A DNA stretch of 64,000 nucleotides from a virus: positions 38,171-102,170 of the IMG/VR virus record IMGVR_UViG_3300031521_000029, one strand, 5' to 3'. Positions 34,009 to 42,127 of this stretch are shown piece by piece. A model generated the notes under the pieces. It made no database searches. It worked only from the letters and a program-made list of their open reading frames with translations, and was not told where the DNA came from. The position numbers were made by a program, and so were the translations under genes. The number at the start of each line of letters is the position of its first letter. The stretch's first letter is position 1.

Positions 34009-34325
34009 AAGTAATAAGAAACCAAAAATGGACAGGTGGTTGGTTTATTGGTAATTTTGAACCGTCCGCATTTAAAACCGACGAAGTTGAGGTATGTTTT
34101 AAACAGCATGCAAAAGGAGAGAAGTGGCCGACCCATTATCATAAAATTGCCACCGAAATTAATTATGTTATTCGTGGCAAAATGACCATTCAAAATGACA
34201 CATTCAATACTGGCGATGTGTTTATTATTGAACCAAATGAAATCGCCGACCCCATGTTTTTAGAGGATTGTGAATTAATTGTAGTAAAATTGCCATGCGC
34301 AAAAAACGATAAATACGAGATATGA
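34005..34325 (+). CDS. cupin-domain protein
   Basis: A 106-residue single cupin. The first motif is present as THYHKIATEINYVIRGKM, with His44, His46 and Glu51 as metal ligands. In the second motif the His ligand is replaced by Asp82 (EIADPMF). Small cupins of this kind act as sugar isomerases, epimerases or metal-dependent binding proteins. The ATGA overlaps on both sides mean it is made together with the nucleotidyltransferase and RuBisCO-like protein. Confidence 0.82.
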   Translation: MKVIRNQKWTGGWFIGNFEPSAFKTDEVEVCFKQHAKGEKWPTHYHKIATEINYVIRGKMTIQNDTFNTGDVFIIEPNEIADPMFLEDCELIVVKLPCAKNDKYEI

Positions 34326-35524
34326 TAGACATTTTCAGACCAAATTACGACGAGTCAATTCTAAATAAATACTACTTGGTTACTTACTACTTAGAGAGTC
34401 GAACCACGTTAAAGGATGCTGCGTGGAATCTTGCAATTGGTCAATCAGTAGGAAATCCACACAATCGTTCAGAGTTTGAAACGGATAAATTATTTGAAGA
34501 CCACTCATGTCTTATTCTGGCTCATCCAGATGAACTAAATGAACTTCAAAAAGGAGAGGTCGTTATTGCATTTCCTGAAAAGAATATCAACTTTACAGAA
34601 GACGGCATCTCATCATTGTTGGTTCAAATCATGGGCGGGCAATGTGATATTGACGTTGTTCATAAATGTGTGGTAAAAAACATTCAACTTACCAGTTCAA
34701 TGCTTGGATGTTTAAAACGTCCATATTTCGGATTAAGTGGTATGAGAAAATTCTGTCAAGTTCCTAATAATCAGGTATTGTTTGGAGCTATCGTTAAACC
34801 GAAAGTAGGCCTCGCACCAAAAAAACATCTCGAACTTGTAAAACAATTCATAGATAACGGTTGTAATTTTATTAAAGAAGATGAAATTTTATCCAATCAA
34901 GCATTTTGTCCAATCGAAGAACGTGTACCTCTTGTAGCAAATTACATCCGTAATACCAATGCCAAAGTGTTTTATTGTGTATCTCTACAAGCGGATGCAC
35001 ATAAAGTATTAGAATATAGTAAACGTGTATTGGAATTGGGTGGTAATGGAATACATGTAAATTTTCATTGTGGCATGGGAATCTATAAATCAATTCGTGA
35101 AATGAATCTTCCACTTTTGATGCACTTTCAGAAGAGCGGAGATAAAATTTTAAATTGTATTGACCACAGATATTCTATTGACCAGTCAGTATTATTCAGA
35201 TTAGCTGCCTTAAGTGGTTGTGATACGTTACATGCAGGAATGATAGGCGGTTATATGGATAATGATACTGAGGAATTGAAAGTCATCATAAAACAACTAA
35301 ATGAAATTAACGCCGTACCAGCTCTAAGTTGTGGCATGCATCCTGGCCTTGTTGATTACATAACTGACATATTAGGTCATACCAATTGGATGGCAAACGT
35401 TGGCGGAGCCATCACATCACATCCAAATGGAACGGCGGCAGGAGTTAGGGCAATGAATCAAGCCGTGACTAAAAATTATGGAGATGATTATGAATCTGCA
35501 ATTAAGAAATGGGGTAAAAAATGA
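34322..35524 (+). CDS. RuBisCO-like protein (form IV-type)
   Basis: A 400-residue member of the RuBisCO large-subunit superfamily. By alignment to spinach RuBisCO, it keeps Lys175 and Lys177 (K159, K161 in IVKPKVGL), the carbamylated Lys201 with Asp203 and Glu204 (K185, D187, E188 in FIKEDE, followed by ILSNQAF), His327 (H304), Ser379 (S336) and the phosphate-loop Gly pair (361-362). It has lost His294 (Gln270), Arg295 (Lys271), Asn123 (Gly106) and the loop-6 Lys334 (Tyr311). It should therefore bind a metal and enolise a phosphorylated ketose-like substrate, without CO2 fixation. The cassette of nucleotidyltransferase, cupin and phosphodiesterase-like genes points to sugar-nucleotide chemistry. 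The substrate is unknown. Confidence 0.88.
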   Translation: MIDIFRPNYDESILNKYYLVTYYLESRTTLKDAAWNLAIGQSVGNPHNRSEFETDKLFEDHSCLILAHPDELNELQKGEVVIAFPEKNINFTEDGISSLLVQIMGGQCDIDVVHKCVVKNIQLTSSMLGCLKRPYFGLSGMRKFCQVPNNQVLFGAIVKPKVGLAPKKHLELVKQFIDNGCNFIKEDEILSNQAFCPIEERVPLVANYIRNTNAKVFYCVSLQADAHKVLEYSKRVLELGGNGIHVNFHCGMGIYKSIREMNLPLLMHFQKSGDKILNCIDHRYSIDQSVLFRLAALSGCDTLHAGMIGGYMDNDTEELKVIIKQLNEINAVPALSCGMHPGLVDYITDILGHTNWMANVGGAITSHPNGTAAGVRAMNQAVTKNYGDDYESAIKKWGKK

Positions 35525-36003
35525 AATTTATCAGCCATAGAGGCAATATCAACGGTCAAAAATCAGAAAAAGAAAACAAACCATCTTATATTCAAAAAGC
35601 ATTAGATGCTAATTTTGATGTAGAAATTGATGTATGGTATTATAACAAAAAATGGTGGCTTGGTCATGATAGACCACAGTACAAAACAACGTTCAGATGG
35701 TTATTTCAAAGACATAGTAAATTATGGATTCATTGTAAAAACCTGGAAGCGTTACATAAATTAACAAGACGTGATGGTAAAAATTTATGGAATCAAAACT
35801 TAAATTATTTTTGGCATCAAAATGATGACTTTACGTTAACAAGTAAAGGATTTATTTGGACATATCCAAGACAACCATTAACTAATAATTCTATATGTGT
35901 TTATCCTGAAAAGTTTGCAGGCTTAAAAAAAGAATTAGATAATTGTCATGGAATGTGTTCTGATAACATAGCTGAAATAAAAGGCAAACGAATCTATGAA
36001 TAA
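35521..36003 (+). CDS. short glycerophosphodiesterase-like protein
   Basis: A 160-residue protein starting ISHRGNING, with a VEIDVWYY strand and LGHD. These match the HR(G), ExD and H catalytic positions of glycerophosphodiester phosphodiesterases/PI-PLC (His6, Arg7, Glu35, Asp37, His49). It is shorter than the usual 240-260 residues, so it is a compact member. It overlaps the RuBisCO-like stop by four bases and the next gene by eight. It may act on a phosphodiester intermediate or product of the cassette. Confidence 0.75.
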   Translation: MKFISHRGNINGQKSEKENKPSYIQKALDANFDVEIDVWYYNKKWWLGHDRPQYKTTFRWLFQRHSKLWIHCKNLEALHKLTRRDGKNLWNQNLNYFWHQNDDFTLTSKGFIWTYPRQPLTNNSICVYPEKFAGLKKELDNCHGMCSDNIAEIKGKRIYE

Positions 36004-36799
36004 ATTAGTTTTATATTGTAAATCATTCAGCCGCGATGTTCATCGTTGTAAATTACTTCTTGATTCTGTCATAAAGTATAATAAAGATTCTATACCATTT
36101 TACATATCCGTTCCTAAAGAAGATATTCAGTTATTCAAAACGACATTAGGAATCGATGGATACGTTCTTATCTCGGACGAAGAACTCATGAATGAGTCGT
36201 TATGTCAATCTTGGAAAAACCAACAAATCGTTAAGATGGTATTCTGGAAAAATATAGAAACTGAAAACTATGTGATTTTGGATTCAGATTCTTACTTCAT
36301 AAAGGATTTCTATTACAAGGATTTCTTAGTTACCGATTCCATCCCTTACACTGTGATGCACGAACAGAAGGATTTGTTTCAATGGACGGCAAGATACAAA
36401 GACCATCTTGGATTCAACCCACAACAATCGTTTGCCGAATGTAGAACACCAATTCAAGAGTTATTTGATAGAAAAGGAAGACTTTATGACTTTGGGCCTG
36501 TTCCAGTCATCTGGTCTTCAAAAGTGTGGCAAAGTTTGGAAGAAGAATATATTAAACCAAATAACTTGACATTTGAAGGTTTAATTAATACAATATCATC
36601 GGAATTCACCTGGTACGGGGAATGGTTTTTGGTAAGAAAACCCATTGAATTATGGCCTATCGAACCAATTTTTAAAGTGTTCCATTATATGCCAGAATAC
36701 CAACAACTAAAACAGTTAGGTTATACCGAAGAACATTGGAAAGATAATTACTTGGGTATAGTGATGCAATCGAGTTCAGGATTACCATTACAATATTAA
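35996..36799 (+). CDS. DUF6492-type glycosyltransferase-like protein
   Basis: A 267-residue protein with a GT-A-like core (LVLYCKSFSRDVHRCKLLLDSV in parts; NYVILDSDSYFI as the DxD metal site; then YDFGPVPVIWSS). This fits the DUF6492 family, found in polysaccharide clusters and predicted to transfer sugars. It is the last gene of the overlapping chain that starts with the methyltransferases. Confidence 0.75.
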   Translation: MNKLVLYCKSFSRDVHRCKLLLDSVIKYNKDSIPFYISVPKEDIQLFKTTLGIDGYVLISDEELMNESLCQSWKNQQIVKMVFWKNIETENYVILDSDSYFIKDFYYKDFLVTDSIPYTVMHEQKDLFQWTARYKDHLGFNPQQSFAECRTPIQELFDRKGRLYDFGPVPVIWSSKVWQSLEEEYIKPNNLTFEGLINTISSEFTWYGEWFLVRKPIELWPIEPIFKVFHYMPEYQQLKQLGYTEEHWKDNYLGIVMQSSSGLPLQY

Positions 36800-36800
36800 T

Positions 36801-37052
36801 ATGATAAAATCAATAAAAATTCATATAATTTATAATGTAATATATTTTTGCATTATTATACTAATATGTCTAATTAAAAACAGTCCACCAACCATTGATA
36901 CTGATAAGTTGCAAAAATTATGTAATAAATACACAGAATATGGTTATTTTTGTGGGCAACAAGATGCTTTAACTAACAATTATAGAATTGCATATGTTAC
37001 TAATATTGTTACTACTACGAACAAAGAATGGATATGGATTAAATCTCCGTAG
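36801..37052 (+). CDS. small single-span membrane protein, possible stop-codon interruption
   Basis: An 83-residue protein with one N-terminal transmembrane helix (VIYFCIIILICLI, about 14-26) and a soluble tail (GYFCGQQDALTNN). It ends in TAG at 37050-37052. The same frame then continues for 25 coding-like residues (DVKPKNPTITNL...FKDTQ) to a TAA at 37128-37130. Either the stop is a recent nonsense mutation, or it is sometimes read through. It is unlikely to be an enzyme of the glycan pathway. Confidence 0.55.
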   Translation: MIKSIKIHIIYNVIYFCIIILICLIKNSPPTIDTDKLQKLCNKYTEYGYFCGQQDALTNNYRIAYVTNIVTTTNKEWIWIKSP

Positions 37053-37130
37053 GATGTAAAACCTAAAAATCCAACTATTACTAATTTAAATTTTACTAAT
37101 GTTCAGGAACTTTTTAAAGATACTCAATAA
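37053..37130 (+). other. in-frame extension after the TAG of the membrane protein
   Basis: Twenty-five sense codons and a TAA follow the TAG in frame, with amino-acid composition like a normal protein. Other genes in this window use TAG as a true stop (for example the HNH gene at 1586) and long genes have no internal TAG. A general recoding of TAG is therefore not supported. Confidence 0.35.
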
Positions 37131-37169
37131 TTTCCTAACGTTTTATATCCTAACGATATATTTATTACT

Positions 37170-37319
37170 ATGGGCCGGAATAAACTAAACCGAACAGACG
37201 AAGAAATACGAGAACAAAATCGTATTCGTCAAAGGAGATTTTATGACAAACATAGTAAGCGAATTAGAAAAGAAAAACTTAAAAAATATTACGAACGAAA
37301 AAAAGAGGAATTGTCCTAG
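37170..37319 (+). CDS. small basic protein overlapping the NUMOD3 homing gene
   Basis: A 49-residue, highly basic, helical reading (RTDEEIREQNRIRQRRF, then KHSKRIRKEK). It overlaps the start of the NUMOD3 endonuclease gene by 77 bases in another frame. Such basic N-terminal segments are often seen fused to homing endonucleases, so a frameshift between the two is a possibility. Otherwise it is a separate small DNA-binding protein. Confidence 0.4.
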   Translation: MGRNKLNRTDEEIREQNRIRQRRFYDKHSKRIRKEKLKKYYERKKEELS

Positions 37320-38070
37320 TTGTGGTAAAGAATTATTTTATAAAACGAAATGTGGGTTTGACAAGGCAAATAGTAATAATTCAAAATGTCATACTTGTTC
37401 TAGTTCAGGAGAAAACAATGGATTTTATGGCAAGAAACATTCTAAACAATTAAAATCAAAGTTCTCTAAAGAGAGAAAATCGTGGTATATTGGGAAAGAT
37501 AATCCAATGTATAAACAATCCGTTTATGATTTGTGGGTTAAAAAATATGGAAAAGATGTTGCCGATGAAAAACAGAAAATTGCCAATCACAAAAATAAAT
37601 TGTCCAATGATGGAGAAAACAATGGATTTTATGGCAAGAAACATTCTAAACAATTAAAATCAAATTTTTCTAAAAATAGAATAGGCAAAACCAATCCCAA
37701 TCATGGAAATAAACACACGGAAGAATGGAAAGAGAATCAAAGAAAACGAACAATTCAAAGAATTAAAGAGTTTACTCAAGGAAAAATAGGATTTAATCCT
37801 AATGCATGTAAATATTTAGATAGATTAAATGAAGAACGGGGATGGAACCTACAACACGCTTTAAATGGTGGAGAAGTTGAATGTATAGGTTATAGTTTAG
37901 ATGGATATGATAAAAAGAGAAATATTGTAGTAGAATATGATGAACCATTACATAATAAACCAACACAAAGAAAAAAAGATATACTACGAATGAATAGAAT
38001 TAAAAAATATTTACATTGTAAATTTTATAGATACAATGAAGAAACTAATGAGTTAAAAAAATATGAATGA
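37243..38070 (+). CDS. homing endonuclease with NUMOD3 repeats
   Basis: A 275-residue protein. The N-terminus has a zinc module (Cys24, Cys27, Cys49, Cys52). Two NUMOD3 DNA-binding repeats (GENNGFYGKKHSKQLKS, about 56-72 and 124-140) follow. The C-terminal nuclease-like core (NACKYLDRLNEERGW; YDKKRNIVVEYDEPLH) is related to the enzyme at 25202-25864. It has a strong AAAGGAG ribosome site unlike most neighbours. It is a mobile gene between two glycan genes, overlapping the next one by eight bases. Confidence 0.85.
   Translation: MTNIVSELEKKNLKNITNEKKRNCPSCGKELFYKTKCGFDKANSNNSKCHTCSSSGENNGFYGKKHSKQLKSKFSKERKSWYIGKDNPMYKQSVYDLWVKKYGKDVADEKQKIANHKNKLSNDGENNGFYGKKHSKQLKSNFSKNRIGKTNPNHGNKHTEEWKENQRKRTIQRIKEFTQGKIGFNPNACKYLDRLNEERGWNLQHALNGGEVECIGYSLDGYDKKRNIVVEYDEPLHNKPTQRKKDILRMNRIKKYLHCKFYRYNEETNELKKYE
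37408..37460 (+). repeat. 53-bp exact direct repeat, copy 1 (NUMOD3)
   Basis: Identical to 37612-37664, 204 bases (68 codons) apart and in frame. It encodes the NUMOD3 motif GENNGFYGKKHSKQLKS. Confidence 0.93.
37612..37664 (+). repeat. 53-bp exact direct repeat, copy 2 (NUMOD3)
   Basis: Second copy of the 37408-37460 repeat inside the homing endonuclease gene. Perfect identity suggests a recent internal duplication. Confidence 0.93.
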
Positions 38071-38959
38071 ATCACCGATATCATACTGTATAGGAACGTG
38101 TAATAACCTTCCTTACTTAAAACTTGCAATAGATTCTGTTCGTAAATATTCACATTTTAAAAATTCTCCTATTATAATCTTTGCGGAAAATTGCGATAAA
38201 GATAATACCTATGAATGGTTAAATGAAAATAAAGAAAAATATAATTTAACAGTTATAATAGAAAATAACGAAAATCCAAAGGGTATAGGACAGTCGATGA
38301 ACGTTACGGCAAGTCAGGCCAAGACCGAATACATTTTATTTTTGCATAGTGATATGTTTATCAGTAAGAATTTAGATTTAGAATGTCTTAAAATATTTGA
38401 AAAATATCCCAATGAAAAACTTTGGGTTAATCCATTCCGGTTTCAGCCGAATTGTTTTAAAGAAAATGATAGACCAGGAACCAATTTTTTTAGTTACGAA
38501 CATTTTGGTTATAAAGCCGATGATTTTGATGAACCATTCTTTATTGATTACGCCGAAGAATTTTCTAAATTAAATCCAAATGTTGAAATACCAAAAGGCG
38601 AGGGTGTAAGTGGAATGATTCGTAAGTCGGATTGGGATAGTCTTGGAGGGTGTGACCCACAATTTATTGCTTATTATGATGATTCTGATATTTTTCTTAG
38701 GGCAAGATTGGCTGGTTATAAATTTATAATTACAACTAATACTGTGGCGTGGCATTTTGGTAGTAGGTCAGATAAAAGTAATTTTCCAACAGACGAAATA
38801 ATTCGGTCAGAGAAATCTAAACACTATGAAATGGAAAGTTCACAAAAATTTTACAAAAAGTGGGGATTTTTACCAATAAATGATAAATATGGATTCGTAG
38901 ATTTTCCACCAAATATTGATAAAACCAAATATGAACATTTAACCAGATTAAATGTATGA
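38063..38959 (+). CDS. GT2-type glycosyltransferase
   Basis: A 298-residue GT-A enzyme: ISYCIGTCNNLPYLKLAIDSV, a substrate loop with ILFLHSDMFIS (metal-binding HxD-type), and a C-terminal YYDDSDIFLRARLAG followed by WHFGSRS, which is common in phage and capsule GT2 enzymes. The 42096 gene has a similar motif set (NNLPYLKLA; YEDSDIFQR), so these two are related. Eight-base overlap with the homing gene. Confidence 0.87.
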   Translation: MNESPISYCIGTCNNLPYLKLAIDSVRKYSHFKNSPIIIFAENCDKDNTYEWLNENKEKYNLTVIIENNENPKGIGQSMNVTASQAKTEYILFLHSDMFISKNLDLECLKIFEKYPNEKLWVNPFRFQPNCFKENDRPGTNFFSYEHFGYKADDFDEPFFIDYAEEFSKLNPNVEIPKGEGVSGMIRKSDWDSLGGCDPQFIAYYDDSDIFLRARLAGYKFIITTNTVAWHFGSRSDKSNFPTDEIIRSEKSKHYEMESSQKFYKKWGFLPINDKYGFVDFPPNIDKTKYEHLTRLNV

Positions 38960-39138
38960 AAAGTATCGATGAAATTACATATCAAAAATATTTAGATGAC
39001 CATTATTCTAAATTTATTAGAGTAATAGGCGATTGGAAAGTTCTTGATGTGTGTCCTATGAATTTTAATTTATTTTTATCACATAAAAAATTTGGATTAT
39101 TTAAAGAATTTTATGAAACAACTATCAGAACTAGCTAA
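38956..39138 (+). CDS. short protein, possibly a methyltransferase remnant
   Basis: A 60-residue reading starting in an ATGA overlap with the GT2 stop and overlapping the next gene by 26 bases. It contains DWKVLDVCPMNFNLF, which looks like a partial SAM-binding strand, then runs out. It may be a broken gene or a short real protein. Confidence 0.4.
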   Translation: MKSIDEITYQKYLDDHYSKFIRVIGDWKVLDVCPMNFNLFLSHKKFGLFKEFYETTIRTS

Positions 39139-39742
39139 AAACTTTAGTACAGACAAAGGCATCGGACTTCACGAGTATACGGAAGTTTATGATGACTATC
39201 TTTCAAAATTGAAAGACGATAAAATGAATTTTCTTGAAATCGGAGTCTTTACAGGAGAATCATTAAAACTATGGGAAGCATATCTTCCAAACTCCAACAT
39301 TATTGGACTGGATATCAATCCAGACTGCGCAAAGTATGCAGGCGGACGTAAAAAGGTCTACATCGGTTCACAAACAGATGACGTTCTCCTATACACTATT
39401 GCCAAAGAAAATGCGCCTATATCTGTCATTATTGATGACGGCAGTCATAACTGGGACCATCAAATAATTACATTTCGTGCATCATTTCCGTTATTGAAGC
39501 CAGGCGGCCTTTATTTCATAGAAGACCTCCACACATCATATGCTGGTAATTGGGCGGGTGGCACGCAAACTGGCGTCGATTTCCTCAAAGATTTGGTGGA
39601 TGATGTGATGTTGCATGGTAAAAGTTTCATGGGAACTCAAGAAATTGGAAATCAACCACTATCTTACATTGAACATCACATCGAATATATTCATTTCTAT
39701 AAAAGCCTCTGTGTCATAAAAAAACGTGAAATAGCTTTGTGA
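39113..39742 (+). CDS. class I SAM-dependent methyltransferase
   Basis: A 209-residue enzyme from ATG 39113. STDKGIGLHEYTEVYDDYL, MNFLEIGVFTGESLKLW, SVIIDDGSHNWDHQI and GGLYFIEDLH match the macrocin O-methyltransferase group, as at 29756-30355. The Asp-Asp-Gly-Ser-His set is the metal/catalytic site. It likely methylates a sugar in the island's product. It overlaps the GTG start of the fucosyltransferase-like gene by four bases. Confidence 0.85.
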   Translation: MKQLSELAKNFSTDKGIGLHEYTEVYDDYLSKLKDDKMNFLEIGVFTGESLKLWEAYLPNSNIIGLDINPDCAKYAGGRKKVYIGSQTDDVLLYTIAKENAPISVIIDDGSHNWDHQIITFRASFPLLKPGGLYFIEDLHTSYAGNWAGGTQTGVDFLKDLVDDVMLHGKSFMGTQEIGNQPLSYIEHHIEYIHFYKSLCVIKKREIAL

Positions 39743-40530
39743 TAACCTGTAAATTCATAGGCAAGTTGGGCAATCATATGTATCAGACTGCTGCGACGAT
39801 TAAACTCGCTGAACAGTTAAATACCGATTTTGTACTTCCTGCAAAGTCTCACGCAGGTCATTATGGTGACATATCTCCTGACTTCTCTGGATTTTCATAT
39901 CCATTCAAGTTTCAAGATGTTAATTTACCAAATAAATTCAATCAACCAACGTTTGGTTATACCCCAATCGAAGTAAAAGATGACTTAGAATTAAACGGAT
40001 TTTATCAAGCTCATCAATATTTCGATGACGTTCGAGATAAATTAATAAACAAATATTTCAAATTTAAAGATGAAATAATCAATTGGTCACACAAATATGA
40101 GATTACTGAAAACAGCGTCGGTATAAGTGTAAGACGTGGCGATTATCTTTGGCTACAACACAATCATTGTGTCTTATCATCTAAATATTATCAAGATGCT
40201 TTGAGTCAGATTACAGACGTCGATAAAATATTCTTTTTCAGTGATGATATTAAGTGGTGTCGTGAAAATACATTTCTTTCAGAAGATGATTCTGATATGG
40301 TGACTTTTGTAGAAGATGATAAGTGGGTTCAATTATACATGATGACCCAAATGAAACAGTTAATTTTATCAAATTCTACCTTTGCTTGGTGGGGTGGTTA
40401 TCTTAATACTAAAGCCACTAAAATTATTATTCCTGACCCTTGGTTTGGGCCGGCCAATGACCATCATGATTCAAGTGGATTGTATTGTCCAAATTGGATT
40501 AGACAAAAACATAACATTGTGATTGTATGA
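39739..40530 (+). CDS. GT11 alpha-1,2-fucosyltransferase-like protein
   Basis: A 263-residue enzyme starting with GTG. GT11 motifs are visible: CKFIGKLGNHMYQTA (acceptor), SVRRGDYLWL (donor site, VxRRGD) and LSNSTFAWWGGYL. Known enzymes transfer L-fucose from GDP-fucose. With gmd and an RmlD-like reductase in the same window, a GDP-deoxysugar donor is plausible, though a typical Fcl is not seen. It overlaps the preceding and following genes by four bases. Confidence 0.9.
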   Translation: MITCKFIGKLGNHMYQTAATIKLAEQLNTDFVLPAKSHAGHYGDISPDFSGFSYPFKFQDVNLPNKFNQPTFGYTPIEVKDDLELNGFYQAHQYFDDVRDKLINKYFKFKDEIINWSHKYEITENSVGISVRRGDYLWLQHNHCVLSSKYYQDALSQITDVDKIFFFSDDIKWCRENTFLSEDDSDMVTFVEDDKWVQLYMMTQMKQLILSNSTFAWWGGYLNTKATKIIIPDPWFGPANDHHDSSGLYCPNWIRQKHNIVIV

Positions 40531-41195
40531 AAGTAGCCATAATAATTCCAGGTCAACCACGAAATATTCAAGTAGCATATGATTCACTAAAGGAACATTA
40601 TTTGGATAAACATGATTGTGATTTCTTCATTCACACGTGGTTTGATAAAAAATTCCCATCCGAAACCTACGGGAAAATGATTGACTTATTCAAACCAAAA
40701 AAGATATTAATAGAAGACCAAATCATATTTGATAGTGAAGGAAGAAAACAAGAACCTTGGAATACTCCGTTACAAAATCTATTGTCGATGTATTATTCTA
40801 TGTTCATGGGCAATCAATTGAAATGTAAATACGAAGAAGAAAAGAATTTCAAATATGACTTCGTTATAAAAATGAGAAGCGATTTAAAAATTCACAGACC
40901 TATCCCACTCGACCAAATAGAGCCAAACAAATTAGCGCTTTACAAATGGACTCAATTAGGTTACACTGGCAGTTCAGATGTTTTTGCGGTTGGGTCGTCA
41001 AAAATCATGGATATATATTCATGGTTGTATAATAGAGTAATGTATTATTTAGATGAAGACCCTACGTGGAATATTAATGAACCAAAAATGAGGGCTGAAT
41101 ATATTCTCCACCATCATTTGAATACGAACGATGTTCCTGTTCAAATCTTTTGGCATGGTGACCAGACCGACCCAAGTTTCCATTTAATTAGATGA
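40527..41195 (+). CDS. putative glycosyltransferase
   Basis: A 222-residue protein. VAIIIPGQPRNIQVAYDSL at the start and FVIKMRSDLKI with ALYKWTQLG resemble uncharacterised phage and polysaccharide-cluster glycosyltransferases that share a GT-A-like core (RSD as the metal site). ATGA overlaps on both sides place it inside the transfer module. Confidence 0.65.
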   Translation: MKVAIIIPGQPRNIQVAYDSLKEHYLDKHDCDFFIHTWFDKKFPSETYGKMIDLFKPKKILIEDQIIFDSEGRKQEPWNTPLQNLLSMYYSMFMGNQLKCKYEEEKNFKYDFVIKMRSDLKIHRPIPLDQIEPNKLALYKWTQLGYTGSSDVFAVGSSKIMDIYSWLYNRVMYYLDEDPTWNINEPKMRAEYILHHHLNTNDVPVQIFWHGDQTDPSFHLIR

Positions 41196-42127
41196 AAACT
41201 CGTATTATAATTCATGTATTGCCTTTCGAGATTGATAGGTTTGAGCATCAAATGTTTGAGCTTAAAAAGAACTTTGCATTTCTAACAGAAGATGACGTTG
41301 TGGATTTTGATGTTACATTAAATGTCAATAATCTACTTACCGATTGGGATAATAGTCTACTTCCTCAACGTTATTTTATAGATAGATATTATGAAATAGC
41401 ATTAGGTCTATTTCAAAAAGAAAAAATGAGCTTTAACATCAGCGCCAATAACGAATGTTTAGGAGTGGATGATAAAAGACGACAGGCAATAAGAAAACAC
41501 GCCTCCACTTGTGACAATTTCTTATATCTGGACAATGATATGTTCTATCCTAATACAACATTGAAATATATGTTGGACGCGGCTAAATCTATAAAAAATC
41601 AATATTATATTCTATCCCCCCAATTGCCTAAACTGTGGGAACCAAGTTGGGATGTATTAGTGAATGAAAATTACATCAATAAACCATTTGAAGATTCTAC
41701 GTGTGAAAAATATACTACTGACCAATTTGAAGTATTTACAAGAGATTATGGTGATATTGAAGTAGTTCCTATTAATACATTCAAAATGGGTGGCGGGTGG
41801 TTTAATTTAATATCATCCAATCTTCTGGCATATACAGACATTCCTGATTCATTCGGCCCTTATGGTCTTGATGATACATTTGTTATAGATGCCTGTAAGA
41901 TTATGAAAAGTCTTAATATGGATGTTCAACAGTATGTATTAAAGAATCTTGTAGTTACACAGAGTTATCAATATGAGTTACATCATGTCTATAAGAATTA
42001 CCTAAAATTTAATATAAAACAAAAACAGATTTTTGCCGCCAATGCTCAGAAATCATACCAAGACGAAATAAACAAATTTTCAGAAAGATGTAAACATGAT
42101 ATCATTCATAATTCCAACAAGAAATAA
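41192..42127 (+). CDS. putative GT-A glycosyltransferase
   Basis: A 311-residue protein. The core YLDNDMFYPNTTLKYML carries a DxD-type metal site; MGGGWFNLIS and GPYGLDDTFVID lie in the acceptor half. It has no membrane helix. The next gene starts 32 bases before its stop, in another frame. Confidence 0.7.
   Translation: MKTRIIIHVLPFEIDRFEHQMFELKKNFAFLTEDDVVDFDVTLNVNNLLTDWDNSLLPQRYFIDRYYEIALGLFQKEKMSFNISANNECLGVDDKRRQAIRKHASTCDNFLYLDNDMFYPNTTLKYMLDAAKSIKNQYYILSPQLPKLWEPSWDVLVNENYINKPFEDSTCEKYTTDQFEVFTRDYGDIEVVPINTFKMGGGWFNLISSNLLAYTDIPDSFGPYGLDDTFVIDACKIMKSLNMDVQQYVLKNLVVTQSYQYELHHVYKNYLKFNIKQKQIFAANAQKSYQDEINKFSERCKHDIIHNSNKK

Noticed and set aside
34322-35524. True CO2-fixing RuBisCO
   Set aside because: The loop-6 lysine, His294, Arg295 and Asn123 equivalents are missing and no phosphoribulokinase is nearby.
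36801-38070. General recoding of TAG as a sense codon in this phage
   Set aside because: TAG serves as a real stop for the HNH gene and for the left-edge gene, and long genes have no internal TAG; only one case suggests read-through.
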